Shown: piece after piece, positions 7,870-17,960 of the stretch
How the letters are laid out: the number at the start of each line of letters is the position of its first letter
Numbering within the stretch: position 1 is the stretch's first letter
Source of the DNA: Flavobacteriales bacterium
GTDB taxonomy: Bacteria; Bacteroidota; Bacteroidia; Flavobacteriales_F; PHOS-HE28
Reading direction: 5' to 3'
Length of the DNA stretch: 64,000 nucleotides
Assembly: GCA_016718655.1 (NCBI GenBank)
Contig: JADKCV010000001.1
Span: forward strand, 186,001-250,000
Translations under genes and position numbers: made by a program
Notes under the pieces: generated by a model
Told to the model about the DNA's origin: nothing
Seen by the model: the letters and a program-made list of their open reading frames with translations, nothing else
The model's database searches: none

Positions 7870-9186
7870 ATGAGTACCGCTACCCGATATGGCTCGTTCC
7901 TACTCCTCCTGATAGGGCTGAATGGTACGTCCGTGATGGCCCAGGGACGCGTGGTATTGAACGATGGCGGATGGTTGCGGATCGATGGAGGTGCTTGGCT
8001 GGTGATGGAAGAGCCCACGCCGGCAGGCATCAGTACGTCAGGTAGCGGGGGGAACATCCGGAGCGAGGGAGAGTTCAACCGGATCCGCTGGCAGATCCGC
8101 AATAATGTTGGCACCTACGTGGTGCCCTTCACCACGGCGAGTGGGGTGCGCACGCCCTTCAGCTTCGAGGTCGTGGGCGCCGGGTCGAACGAGGCGACCG
8201 CATCCATCTGTTTCTCCACCTACAATTATGGAACACTCGGTGGTACCAACTGGGATAACGACGGATACCGCCCCACGGATGTGACCCACATGCACAATTA
8301 CTTCACCGGCGCGCCCTCGAACAACTCGGACCAGGTGGTGGACCGGTTCTGGATCGTGGATGCAGGAGTCGCCTCATATGGCTATGGAACCAGGCCGTCC
8401 GTCCGCTTGGGCTTCACCTACGACCCGGGTGCTGCCACTGGCGATGTGCGCACGGGCAATACGATCACCTCCACGAGTCCCCTGGCGGCTCAACGCTTCA
8501 ACCCTCCTTTGGATGCCTGGGGGGATGTGCTCTTCGCAAGCACGTTCGCGCTGGGGCCTGTGAATACCGTGACGAATGTGAATGTCGGACCGAGCGATCT
8601 GTTCCGATCCTGGACGCTCTCCAATGTGGCGCAACCGCTGCCGGTGCGACTGGTAGGATTCGCGGCGGAATGTACCGAGGCACGTGTGCAGTTGACGTGG
8701 ACCACTGCGAGCGAATCCGGTTCCTCCCATTTCCTGATCTGGCGAAGCTCCGATCAGGAAGCCGAGCAAATGATCGGAACCGTACCAGCCGCAGGGCACA
8801 GCAACGGAATTCGATCCTATGTATCCATGGATAACGATGCACCGGCAGGTAACCTCTACTATCGGTTGGAGGGCGTGGATGTGGACGGGAGCTCACAACT
8901 GAGTGACCAGGTCACCACATACTGTGGACACGTTGATACTCCATCGTTCACCGGCTGGTACGCTGATGGAGCACTGTTCGTGGACCATCACCTTCCCGAA
9001 GGAGGTCACTCTAGCTGGGAATTGTACAATGCAGCGGGCCAAGTGGTGGCCACTTGGCCGGTGATGGAATTGCACCCTGGGGAACACCGGACCAGACTCC
9101 CACTCCGAGGCGTGAGCACGGGTCTCTACACACTACGGGCAGGTAACCGGGACATCGGTTCAGCAGTGCGTTTGGCGATACCGTGA
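7870..9186 (+). CDS. Secreted T9SS-sorted protein with C-terminal sorting domain
   Basis: From the ATG at 7870 this is 438 residues with a clear signal peptide (MSTATRYGSFLLLLIGLNGTSVMAQ). The longer frame to 7816 adds 18 residues that would hide the signal. The body is Gly/Thr-rich and beta-stranded. Residues about 275-360 resemble a fibronectin-like module that often precedes sorting domains (LPVRLVGFAAECTEARVQLTW, LYYRLEGVDVDGS). The end (SWELYNAAGQVVATWPV, GVSTGLYTLRAG) has the T9SS type A sorting-domain pattern, so the product is expected on the cell surface or outside. No catalytic motif is visible. It converges with lnt; the two genes overlap tail to tail by 27 bases. Confidence 0.83.
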   Translation: MSTATRYGSFLLLLIGLNGTSVMAQGRVVLNDGGWLRIDGGAWLVMEEPTPAGISTSGSGGNIRSEGEFNRIRWQIRNNVGTYVVPFTTASGVRTPFSFEVVGAGSNEATASICFSTYNYGTLGGTNWDNDGYRPTDVTHMHNYFTGAPSNNSDQVVDRFWIVDAGVASYGYGTRPSVRLGFTYDPGAATGDVRTGNTITSTSPLAAQRFNPPLDAWGDVLFASTFALGPVNTVTNVNVGPSDLFRSWTLSNVAQPLPVRLVGFAAECTEARVQLTWTTASESGSSHFLIWRSSDQEAEQMIGTVPAAGHSNGIRSYVSMDNDAPAGNLYYRLEGVDVDGSSQLSDQVTTYCGHVDTPSFTGWYADGALFVDHHLPEGGHSSWELYNAAGQVVATWPVMELHPGEHRTRLPLRGVSTGLYTLRAGNRDIGSAVRLAIP

Positions 9187-10848
9187 ACGCGCTGCTCGAA
9201 CAACACTCCAGCCCAAGACCATCGCCAGAGCCACTAGCGCCGAGTGGCCGATCAGGTCGCCGGTCCGGGCGTATAGCGTGAGTTCCTCGTTCATCGCAAG
9301 ATCTGCGTGGAACGCAGTGGCGGTCCACCAATCCGTGGCATCATGGACCACTCCACGCTGGTCCACCCAACAAGAGATACCCGTGTTCGCGGAACGTGCG
9401 ATACAGCGGCGCTGCTCGATGGCCCGAAGGGATGCGAAGGTGAGGTGCTGCACTGGGCCGGGCGAATCGCCCCACCAACCATCGTTGGTGATGATGGCGA
9501 TGAGGTTGCCTCCATTGACCACATGGGCACCCACATGCTCACCGAACACCGACTCGTAACAGATGGCTGGCACCAGGGCGATGCCTGAAGCTGGGTCGTG
9601 AAGCACGCTCCGTTCCTGTTGCGTGCCCAACGATCCGCTCACCCCGCCCAGGTCCACGCTCAGCGCACTGAGCTTGCCCAGGATCGCCTCGAAAGGCATC
9701 ATCTCCACACCGGCGACCAGTTTGGACTTGTGGTAGTGATGCAGTGACCCGTCGGTGGGTAGGAAAAGCGCAGCGTTGTACGCCTCGTACCAAAGTCCGG
9801 TGCCTTCGATCCCCCGTGCTGTGACAGGCAGTTCCTCTCCGTTATGGAACAGGTGGGCCGAAGACATACCGGTCATGAGCGCGGCATCGGGATGGCGTTG
9901 TTGGAATGCGCGTAACCGCGCAACGCTGGCCGAAGAACCGAGGTCGTTCTCCCATAGTCCATGTAGCACTGGCTGCGCGCTGCGCAGGTCCAATGTGGCT
10001 TCCTCCTGCAACGCGGTCTCAGGCATCACCACCAACCGGGTGCGAGGGGTGATGGCACGCTCGGCCAAGGCGAGCATGGTATCCAGTTGCACCATTGGAT
10101 CCTCGTGGAACTTCTGTCCGTAGGGATCGATATTGGGTTGTACGATCACGACCTCCACGCGAGTGCCCTTCTCCGTATGGGTGAAAAAGAGGAGCAGCGA
10201 AGTACCGACCGGAACAAGGACCAAGGCCGCGAGCACAGGCCAACGTCCTCGGATCGGGAGCGCTGTCGCTGGAGCAGGATGAATGATCCGTGCGTGTACC
10301 CAGAGGACCACCGACCAGATCCACAGTGAACCGCCTAGCACACCTGTCCATTCATACCATTGCACCAATGCAGGCATGGCGCCGAACACATTCCCCATGG
10401 TGAACCACGGCCACTTCAGGTCCCATTGATGATGGATGTGCTCGAAGGCGGTCCAGGCCACCACCAAGGCCACCATTGACCACTGGTCCCCCGACCACTT
10501 CCGGACAACGCGCTTGATCCACCACGGCACCAGCATGAGCACCGAGTTCACCAGCATGGGTGAGAGGCCACTGACCAGTCGTGTGGTCAAGGGCTCGCTC
10601 ACGCCGAAGAACCACCACGAGGTGGCAGCGTTCCAGGTGAGTACGGTCAGTAGGACATAGGGTACGAAAGCGCGTCCTCGGCCCTTTGTGCGCCGGTCGT
10701 GTAATACCTCGGCATGCAACAAGGGCAACCAAGCGATCAGAGCCAATGGAGCGACACCTCCGATACCCGGCCAAGCCAGCGCCCAGAGTATTCCACTCAG
10801 TACCGCCCAAGCAGCAACGTGTCGGCGAAGTAGGATACCGGATGACAC
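9160..10848 (-). CDS. lnt: Apolipoprotein N-acyltransferase
   Basis: A 562-residue inner-membrane enzyme, in the upper range for Lnt. N-terminal hydrophobic helices (about 10-240) are followed by a periplasmic nitrilase-fold domain. The catalytic triad of the family is visible: Glu in VVMPETALQEEATLDL, Lys in YHKSKLVAGVEMMPFE and Cys in VPAICYESVFGEH. ITNDGWWGDSPGPVQHL and RCIARSANTGISCWVD are further conserved blocks. Lnt adds the third acyl chain to the N-terminal cysteine of lipoproteins. It ends 27 bases inside the converging T9SS cargo gene, with the porU2-like gene just upstream on the same strand. Confidence 0.95.
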   Translation of the reverse strand: MSSGILLRRHVAAWAVLSGILWALAWPGIGGVAPLALIAWLPLLHAEVLHDRRTKGRGRAFVPYVLLTVLTWNAATSWWFFGVSEPLTTRLVSGLSPMLVNSVLMLVPWWIKRVVRKWSGDQWSMVALVVAWTAFEHIHHQWDLKWPWFTMGNVFGAMPALVQWYEWTGVLGGSLWIWSVVLWVHARIIHPAPATALPIRGRWPVLAALVLVPVGTSLLLFFTHTEKGTRVEVVIVQPNIDPYGQKFHEDPMVQLDTMLALAERAITPRTRLVVMPETALQEEATLDLRSAQPVLHGLWENDLGSSASVARLRAFQQRHPDAALMTGMSSAHLFHNGEELPVTARGIEGTGLWYEAYNAALFLPTDGSLHHYHKSKLVAGVEMMPFEAILGKLSALSVDLGGVSGSLGTQQERSVLHDPASGIALVPAICYESVFGEHVGAHVVNGGNLIAIITNDGWWGDSPGPVQHLTFASLRAIEQRRCIARSANTGISCWVDQRGVVHDATDWWTATAFHADLAMNEELTLYARTGDLIGHSALVALAMVLGWSVVRAARSRYRQTHC

Positions 10849-10868
10849 GTCGGCGAAAGTAGGCGCGA

Positions 10869-13800
10869 TCAGCGAAGCAGGTACATCTTGCCCATACCCT
10901 TTGTGAAGAACGAGGATGCGGAGGTTTCCCGCAATTCGATGTCCTCACCGTGCAGTTGTGCGATCACACGATAGAGGTATACGCCGCGCGCCAGCCTGTC
11001 CCCGAAGGAATCCGTGCCGTCCCATTCGAACTCGGTCATGTTCCGTCCCACGCGCATCGGACCCAGTTCGGCCATGCTCACCTCGCGCACCACCTTGCCC
11101 GTGATCGTCAGGATCTGGATCTTCATGTAGGTGGGTGGCTCGGTTCCGGTCACGGTGAACACGAAACGTGTACTGGTGGTGAATGGATTGGGGTAGTTCA
11201 GGACCTCGGTGATGGTGGAGCGATTGATCACTTCGAAGTTGATCTTCAACTCCCGATCGCCAGAGGCGTTGTTGCTTCGGTCATTGGCCATCACCGTAAG
11301 GGTGTGGACACCATCGGTGGCGAAGGTCGGCCGGTAGTGTATGCGGGCTTCGTTCGCCGTATTGGTGGCCGGCAGGAACTGCATGTTCTCCACACCGGAA
11401 CCGGTCCTGAAGAAGAGCCGCTCCTGTGCCGATCCGGGGCGCGTGAGGTATACCCGGAACAACGCCGTATCCGCAGGTGAATCGTGGAGCAGCACGGTGT
11501 TCTCATCGTCCATGCGGATCTCGATCTCGGGTTTGGCGGACACGATATCCCCGTCGAGAATATGCATACCATCGAAGGTGACGTCGAGAATCGGGTTCTC
11601 ATCATCGCCGGCCACCTCGAAGCGCAGTTGGGCGATGTTATTGAACCTGTACTGCTCGACCTGGTCGAACACGCCCGTCACCGTATCGATGGGGTTGGCT
11701 TCGATGATGATGGTGTTGGGTCCGCCAAGGCCGGTGGTGTTGAACCGGATCGTATCCAACAACGTGGTGCCAGCGAGCAAGGGCGCGTTCAGCTTGTAAT
11801 GCACCCGATGTCGCTGGTTGTTGCGGTCGAGCACCCAAGCGCCCATGAGCAGGCTGTCCATATCGAAGAGGCTCACATTGTGCACGGCCACAGCGACCCG
11901 GGCTTCCTGACCTTCGAACAACTCTTCCTGCAACTGCACGAATCCAGAAGGCGGGTCGATGGCACACTCGGGAACAGGCGCGCTCAGCAATTGCCAGCGC
12001 TTCAATTGGGACGGGTCCGGAGCGTTCGCCTGGTCGTTATCGAAGAAATGCCCACGCAGACGGACCGTGGGGTAGTTTGCAGCGGAGATCAGTTGATCAA
12101 GTGGGAGGGAGTCACCCTCGGCGATCACGTTGGCCAGGTCGAACTCAGTGCCATTCGGGGTGATACCGCGGAGGATGATCCGTGTGCTATCACCGGGATC
12201 ACCGCCCGAGCGCTCGTTCCAATACAGCTTGGTCCAGGCTGTAGCAGGACCAGCGACAGGAGTGGTGATCGTGCCTTGGTTGGCTGGGCTGTCCACCCAA
12301 ACGGAAAGCTGCAGGAAACCAGGGTCGCCCGGAGGGAAGAGTTGCGTGGCGATGGTATCGCGGAACGAGCCAGGAACGCCTTTGCGGTAATAGAAGATGT
12401 AAGCTACGCTGTCAGTGAGTACGCTGAAATCCAATTGGGGATCGATGGTCTCCAGATAAGGCATGAGACCCGGAGCGTTCGCCGCCATACCCGCCTTGTC
12501 CAAGTAAAGCCAGGTGTAGCACAGCACATGGTCGCCATCGTCCACGGCGTTCTCCAGCATGTTCTGCATACCGGCCAGCTGCGGAGCGCTGTTGGTGAGG
12601 AACGTGAAGAACTTCCGAACGCGGGTTCCACAGACGCCGTTCTGGTTCAGGTTGCCGAAGTTGTTCTGCGGGTTCTCGCCCTGGTAGCTGGTACCCCAAG
12701 GCTCAAAGGTCCCTGGATCCACAACAGCCACGTGCCACCCGGCCACATTGCCACACCCGTTGTAGTCCTGGGGCTCAAGGTCGATCGACCATTCGGTGTA
12801 GGGGGAATAGACGCTGTCATGCACCTGCGCGCGAATGTTCCGCTGTCCGGTGAAGAAGTCGAGATCGCGCTCCGGCCGGTCATAGACGATGTTGGAGTAC
12901 GTATTGTGCTTGAACTGATGGTAATGCGCTTGGCCCCAACCATGCTTGCCCGGGATGTACTGGAAGGAACGCTCATACCAATTGAAGCTGCCATTTCCGG
13001 TGCTGTCGATACTGCAGCGCCAGAAGAACACGGTGCTGTCCACCTGGCTGTTCAGTGCGTAGATGTTCTGCGGGGTCCAGGATACCACACCACCGGGTGC
13101 TGTGATGGATGTGGTCTCCAACAAGGGACTATTGAACAGGTCCGTGGTATCGATCTGGAACAAATAGACCCGAGGGGCTGCGAACGGGTCACCCGTGCTT
13201 GCGCGCAGGGGTTGCACCGGATCGGGCACGATAGCGAAGTCATAGGGATAAATGGGTATGAGGTCGCCGGAAGTGATGAAGAGCGAACTGGTCGTGCCAT
13301 TGTTGGTATCGTTCTCCAGCTCATCCACTTCGTCCGGGTCGAGGTCGACGGCAACACGCATGGTGTTGATGCCCTGACCCCCACTCTGCCCGCGCGTTGG
13401 TACATTGAAGTAGGCCGTATCACGTAGATACACGTCCTCGATCACCGTGGAATACTCCTCTGCCGCGACGAGCCCTGGATTGGACCGCTCAAGAGTGACA
13501 CGCACCGGACCATTGATCGCCTTGCCGATGTTGGTGATCACAGCCTTCACTTGGAACGTGTCGGCATCTGCCGTTACCGGGGATGGGTCGTAGTAGACAT
13601 CCTCATCGCTCACGGTATAGTCAGGCTTGTCGAAGGAGTTCAGTACGATGGTGGGATCGCCTTGCAGGGTGAAGGTGTGCGCAGTATGCAGGGTGTTGAG
13701 GTTGTAGCTGTTCTGCATCACCTGGTTCACGGCATACTTCATGTGCTCGCCGATCCCCTTACCGTGATTCTCACGGGAGAAGCTGCGGTAGAACGCATTG

Positions 13801-16007
13801 GAATAGTCCATCAAATAGGGCGCCGAGGCCAATTCCGTGGTCGCCAGGAACCCAATGGGACCTGTATTGGGAGCCAGCACCCATCCCTCACCCTGACTGA
13901 GCCGGTTGTTCTGGTGGATATTACCGATGTAGCATGAATTCCCGATCACCAAGGGATGCTTACCGTTCCACTGATAGTTCACCGGATCGTCGATGGTGAT
14001 ATCGAAGCTCGATGCGTAGGCATGGGCCAGGAAGGTCATGAGCGTCACCCCCTCCTGGATCAAGGTGCGGACACTATCAGCGCTCGCGGACTGGAAGGTC
14101 TCCGAGGAACTCTTCCTGAAGGTGGATACCGAACCTCCGAAGCTGGTATCCACAGCCACCGCCTTGAGACCATTGAGGTAATTCACGAATCCGCCCGTCT
14201 CTCCCGGGTCGAACCCTCCGGCGAAATGCAGGATGTTCTTCATCCACACCCCAGGTGTTTGTGACTCCAGTGCCTGGACCTTCGCCAAATAGGCGAGTAC
14301 CTCATCGGGTGTGTACACGCTCAATCGACCCACTGGGATCTCGACCACTGTTGGATCGAACCGCAATCCGATGGTGAAGGCCACATCCGAGGCAGGGTGC
14401 CCGAAGGTGGGCACAAGGCAGGTCTGGTAAGCCCCGGCCGCATCCGGCCGGATCCCTGGTACGAACTGGTTCACGGTCACGTTCTGTACGGACTTACCGA
14501 TGAGGAACAGGGCCTTGGGTGAGGTCGCCCAGGAATCAAGCAGATACCGGCACCATCGGCGAATGGCGAATGCATGCTTCGGCACACCACCACCGAACTG
14601 GTCATACAGTTCATCCACATCGACCAGAACGGTATTGTATGGATTACGTATCGAGATCTCCCGATAATTTGCGTAGGCCTGCGCAGCGCTCATCAGGCTT
14701 TCGTGGGTCACTATGAGCATGGCATCGTTCACCTCGTTCGCGAGGAAATCGGTGAAGAAGCCCGTGCCATTGACGGGTGTCAGTGAGGTAATGGGAAGGA
14801 CACTTTCCTGCCCGAAGACGATCGCCTTGGTGAGTGCGCTATCGGGATGTGCTTTGAGCAAGGCTTTCCACCGGGCGCCGGCAGCTGTGGGGATCACGCG
14901 CCGCACCGTGTCCCCGTAAGCATGGATGACCGGTGTACCGGCCAGGTTGCTGAAATCCACGTGCAGGAAGCCATCCTCGTCCAGATCCGGTAGCTCCATG
15001 ACCTGTTGGGGGTCATTGTCCATGTGGAACATCTTCGCATAACGGATGGAGGCGCTCGCTATCGCTTGCTGATCGGCATAGGTGGGCAGGAAGGATCCGA
15101 TCTGACCGGGTGCGAAAAGATCACGCATCACCCTGAATCGTACCACCGTATTGGCGGCTATGTTCGCTAGGGGAGCTTGAAAGACATTGTGGACCACCTT
15201 GAAACCACTGTAGATGGTATCGGCACCAAGAACACCTGGCGCAGCTCCATAAACGATCTTCACGTGATGGTCCGGAAGCGACCCACCAGGATTCGCAGTG
15301 CCGACCACCGTGGCACGTATGGTCGCATCCGGCGGGTTGGGGCCTGTGTATTTTCGTGGAGCAGCGATGGTCAGCTGTCGGTCCACGGAATCAGTGGTGA
15401 GGTTGGTCACATTGGAGTCATACCAGCCCTCTCCTTCCACATATAGGCCACTGCTCGCACCGTACTGGCCAGTAGGCCCCAGGAAGTAACGGCCTTGCCT
15501 TCCCAGACCAACTTCGCCCCAGTAATAGGGCACCACCGGGTAGGGCGTATGGTCCAAAGTGGGCTGAGCAACGATATGATGCTTGGCTACGTCGGGATCA
15601 TCGTCCCATGTGAGGTAATAGCGGATGGTGTCGTTGACGAAACTGTAGTACGGATTCCCGGCCATGGTCGGCGACGGATACATCAACTGGTCCAGCCAGG
15701 CGTCGTTCTTGGAAACCTGGAACTCGATGAAATCCGCTTCATCGAACGACCCATCAGCCTCTCCTTCCACGTAGATCGCGACCGGCTTCTCGCGGCTGAA
15801 GAGCATGAGGTCGCGGGGATCCACGGTACCTGCCGGAAAACCAGCGGCCAACAAGGTGGCCCGGTCGATACGTCGCATACCGTTCTCGACCACGTCGAAC
15901 CGCCAATACCTGCGCTCATGGTCGATCCATTCATTGCCATAGGGCAACTGTGCCGCCGATACCAGCGCGTAGGAGCCGAACAGTAACGCGAGTAGGGTTC
16001 TGATCAT
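10869..16007 (-). CDS. Gingipain-family (C25) peptidase, T9SS sortase PorU/PorU2 type
   Basis: A 1712-residue secreted protein with a signal peptide (MIRTLLALLFGSYALVSAAQ). The N-terminal region (EWIDHERRYWRFDVVENGMRRI ... DPRDLMLFSR) is the propeptide-like part of this family. The C25 catalytic domain spans about residues 430-790, with candidate catalytic His662 (TFLAHAYASSFDITI) and Cys692 (VIGNSCYIGNIHQ). Long beta-rich repeats follow, then a terminal FlgD-like sorting-type domain (LNYPNPFTTSTRFVF, FGDRLARGVYLYRV). Classical PorU is about 1100-1300 residues; this length and N-terminus fit the longer PorU2 type better. PorU cleaves sorting domains from T9SS cargo and joins the protein to A-LPS. 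The ATGA overlap with porV supports this role. Confidence 0.87.
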   Translation of the reverse strand: MIRTLLALLFGSYALVSAAQLPYGNEWIDHERRYWRFDVVENGMRRIDRATLLAAGFPAGTVDPRDLMLFSREKPVAIYVEGEADGSFDEADFIEFQVSKNDAWLDQLMYPSPTMAGNPYYSFVNDTIRYYLTWDDDPDVAKHHIVAQPTLDHTPYPVVPYYWGEVGLGRQGRYFLGPTGQYGASSGLYVEGEGWYDSNVTNLTTDSVDRQLTIAAPRKYTGPNPPDATIRATVVGTANPGGSLPDHHVKIVYGAAPGVLGADTIYSGFKVVHNVFQAPLANIAANTVVRFRVMRDLFAPGQIGSFLPTYADQQAIASASIRYAKMFHMDNDPQQVMELPDLDEDGFLHVDFSNLAGTPVIHAYGDTVRRVIPTAAGARWKALLKAHPDSALTKAIVFGQESVLPITSLTPVNGTGFFTDFLANEVNDAMLIVTHESLMSAAQAYANYREISIRNPYNTVLVDVDELYDQFGGGVPKHAFAIRRWCRYLLDSWATSPKALFLIGKSVQNVTVNQFVPGIRPDAAGAYQTCLVPTFGHPASDVAFTIGLRFDPTVVEIPVGRLSVYTPDEVLAYLAKVQALESQTPGVWMKNILHFAGGFDPGETGGFVNYLNGLKAVAVDTSFGGSVSTFRKSSSETFQSASADSVRTLIQEGVTLMTFLAHAYASSFDITIDDPVNYQWNGKHPLVIGNSCYIGNIHQNNRLSQGEGWVLAPNTGPIGFLATTELASAPYLMDYSNAFYRSFSRENHGKGIGEHMKYAVNQVMQNSYNLNTLHTAHTFTLQGDPTIVLNSFDKPDYTVSDEDVYYDPSPVTADADTFQVKAVITNIGKAINGPVRVTLERSNPGLVAAEEYSTVIEDVYLRDTAYFNVPTRGQSGGQGINTMRVAVDLDPDEVDELENDTNNGTTSSLFITSGDLIPIYPYDFAIVPDPVQPLRASTGDPFAAPRVYLFQIDTTDLFNSPLLETTSITAPGGVVSWTPQNIYALNSQVDSTVFFWRCSIDSTGNGSFNWYERSFQYIPGKHGWGQAHYHQFKHNTYSNIVYDRPERDLDFFTGQRNIRAQVHDSVYSPYTEWSIDLEPQDYNGCGNVAGWHVAVVDPGTFEPWGTSYQGENPQNNFGNLNQNGVCGTRVRKFFTFLTNSAPQLAGMQNMLENAVDDGDHVLCYTWLYLDKAGMAANAPGLMPYLETIDPQLDFSVLTDSVAYIFYYRKGVPGSFRDTIATQLFPPGDPGFLQLSVWVDSPANQGTITTPVAGPATAWTKLYWNERSGGDPGDSTRIILRGITPNGTEFDLANVIAEGDSLPLDQLISAANYPTVRLRGHFFDNDQANAPDPSQLKRWQLLSAPVPECAIDPPSGFVQLQEELFEGQEARVAVAVHNVSLFDMDSLLMGAWVLDRNNQRHRVHYKLNAPLLAGTTLLDTIRFNTTGLGGPNTIIIEANPIDTVTGVFDQVEQYRFNNIAQLRFEVAGDDENPILDVTFDGMHILDGDIVSAKPEIEIRMDDENTVLLHDSPADTALFRVYLTRPGSAQERLFFRTGSGVENMQFLPATNTANEARIHYRPTFATDGVHTLTVMANDRSNNASGDRELKINFEVINRSTITEVLNYPNPFTTSTRFVFTVTGTEPPTYMKIQILTITGKVVREVSMAELGPMRVGRNMTEFEWDGTDSFGDRLARGVYLYRVIAQLHGEDIELRETSASSFFTKGMGKMYLLR

Positions 16008-17101
16008 GAAGCGGTCCGCTTGAAGATGTCGAACTTGATGGAGAAGATGTTCGAGTACAGCGCGACGCTGTTATCCCCGATATCGGTAAGTGCGTAGTCC
16101 AAGGAGAAGCTCTTGATACGCAAGCCCAGTCCGATGTTCGGCTGCAAGGAGAGTTGTTTGTCATCGGAGATATCCGTGACATACTGGATATTGCTCAGAC
16201 CTGTCCGCACATAGAAGATGCGCGCATAGCCCAACTCGATGCCCAACCGCGGATCCGCACTGAGGGTACCGCTCTGGATCAAGGTATTGCGACGACCGTC
16301 GAACGTATTCTCCAGTTCCAATGCGGCAATGAGGTCGAACTTCTCCCCGAACTTGAACTCCCTTGCGGCCCCTAGCATCAACCGGGGCAAGGTCACTTCC
16401 ACGCTGTTCTGCGGCAATTCATTCCCGGTCTGAGTGAACACATCGATGGTCCGCTGGTCGATGGTGTAGCTCCACGCATTGAAGGTGCCGGTCACATCGC
16501 GAGCCACGGCGGAGAACCGCCACTGGTCCAGATCGTATTGCGCACCAGCATCCAGCCCGAAACCCCAAGCCTTGCCGAATTCACCGACGCGGCGATAGAT
16601 CACCTTGGCGCTACCACCCAGCCGCAAGCCGGGCACCTTGAGTTTCCGTGCATAGCTCACGATGAAAGCGTGGTCCGCCGAACTGAATGAGGTGATGCGG
16701 TCGTAATCGATGTTCCCGGAGGGGTCGATGAGGTCGATGGTGTTCGGGATGTTATCGATCCCGAAGCGCACGAACGTGAAACCGATGGTGCTGTTCTCAT
16801 CGATGGGCTTGGCCAAGCCGACGTGGTCGTACTTGGCTATTCCAGCGAAGTACTCACTGTGCATGGCGCCGATCTGAAGGTCGCCTTTCACGCCCAATAG
16901 ACCCGCAGGATTCCAATAGCCGCTGGTCACATCATTCACCACACTGGTATAGGCACTGCCCATGCCCAACGCACGCGCTCCCACGCCGATGGCCAGGAAC
17001 TCATTGCTGTACTTGGGGGCGTCCTGGGCCATGGCACCAACCGCCATGAACATACCCGATGCCATTGCAACCAGACTGCGTGCTCCGCTCAAGGTCTTCA
17101 T
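16004..17101 (-). CDS. porV: PorV/PorQ-family type IX secretion outer-membrane protein
   Basis: A 365-residue outer-membrane beta-barrel with signal peptide (cleaved after GAMAQ). The N-terminal block EFLAIGVGARALGMGSAYTSV followed by SGYWNPAGLLG is diagnostic of the PorV/PorQ family of the FadL-like superfamily. The rest alternates hydrophobic strands to the end (FSIKFDIFKRTAS). PorV binds sorting domains after translocation and hands cargo to the PorU sortase; its gene overlapping the C25 protease gene by four bases fits that partnership. The choice of PorV over PorQ rests on the neighbour and is less certain than the family. Confidence 0.85.
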   Translation of the reverse strand: MKTLSGARSLVAMASGMFMAVGAMAQDAPKYSNEFLAIGVGARALGMGSAYTSVVNDVTSGYWNPAGLLGVKGDLQIGAMHSEYFAGIAKYDHVGLAKPIDENSTIGFTFVRFGIDNIPNTIDLIDPSGNIDYDRITSFSSADHAFIVSYARKLKVPGLRLGGSAKVIYRRVGEFGKAWGFGLDAGAQYDLDQWRFSAVARDVTGTFNAWSYTIDQRTIDVFTQTGNELPQNSVEVTLPRLMLGAAREFKFGEKFDLIAALELENTFDGRRNTLIQSGTLSADPRLGIELGYARIFYVRTGLSNIQYVTDISDDKQLSLQPNIGLGLRIKSFSLDYALTDIGDNSVALYSNIFSIKFDIFKRTAS

Positions 17102-17177
17102 TCTGTTCTGTATTGACGCAGCTACTAACTCCTGGTGGCCTCCTTTATTGCCTCGAATTTAACCAACTTCGGCCCCG

Positions 17178-17960
17178 ATGGCACGGCTACCCCGGATCCC
17201 CGACCTGTTAACGACGGCGAACCTAGCCTGTGGCATGGGCTCCATCCTGCTTGCCTCCCAAGGACAACTAACATGGGCATGTTGGCTGGTGTTCGCCGGG
17301 GCGTTGTTCGATGTGTTCGATGGTTTGGCGGCCCGGGCATTGGGTGGTGGTTCACCCCTGGGAGCCCAATTGGACAGTCTGGCGGACATGGTGACCTTCG
17401 GGGTGGCGCCGGCGTTCGCTCTTTTCGCGAGCGCACTTGAACCATCCGGACGAGGTTGGCACATCACGGTCCATCCCGCCCTTTCCGCTCCGATGGACCT
17501 TTTGAGCTGGCCTACCTTCACCTCCGCGATCGTTCTTGCCGTCGCATCGTGCTGGCGCTTGGCCAAGTTCAATTTGGACACCCGACAGGCCAGTGGGTTC
17601 CTCGGTCTGCCCACTCCCGCCAATGGCTTGTTCTGGGTATCGATGGTACTGGGCTCCACGGGTGTTGCAGTGCATCCCGGCCCTGGCCATGACCTGATCA
17701 TCAACGCCACCCGCGGTCTGCTGGACCACCCGTACGCGCTGTTGGGCCTTTCCTTGGCGCTCGCCGCCCTCATGCTCTCCGAACTTCCACTGCCCTCCCT
17801 GAAGTTCAAGCACTTCAAGTGGAAGGGTAACGAGGCCATCTACCTGCTCTTGAGCACTGGGGCCTTGTTGGTAGCGCTCTATGGCATCATGGCCGTGCCA
17901 CTGATCATGCTCCTATACATCCTCAGCCCGCTGTGGGGACGGATATTCCCGAAGGTGTAG
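17178..17960 (+). CDS. pssA: CDP-diacylglycerol-serine O-phosphatidyltransferase
   Basis: A 260-residue integral membrane protein of the CDP-alcohol phosphatidyltransferase family. The signature DG-x2-AR-x8-G-x3-D-x3-D is fully present (DGLAARALGGGSPLGAQLDSLADM), supplying the Asp residues that hold the metal. LLTTANLACGM at the N-terminus and FGVAPAFALF are typical of the PssA type II enzymes. It makes phosphatidylserine, the precursor of phosphatidylethanolamine. Several membrane helices continue to the end (LLVALYGIMAVPLIMLLYI). The start lies in a short divergent intergenic region shared with porV. Confidence 0.93.
   Translation: MARLPRIPDLLTTANLACGMGSILLASQGQLTWACWLVFAGALFDVFDGLAARALGGGSPLGAQLDSLADMVTFGVAPAFALFASALEPSGRGWHITVHPALSAPMDLLSWPTFTSAIVLAVASCWRLAKFNLDTRQASGFLGLPTPANGLFWVSMVLGSTGVAVHPGPGHDLIINATRGLLDHPYALLGLSLALAALMLSELPLPSLKFKHFKWKGNEAIYLLLSTGALLVALYGIMAVPLIMLLYILSPLWGRIFPKV

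Noticed and set aside
11484..13427. Long plus-strand open frame (647 codons) opposite the sortase gene
   Set aside because: It is the antisense shadow of the C25 sortase. No family motifs appear and the sense strand has all the expected ones.
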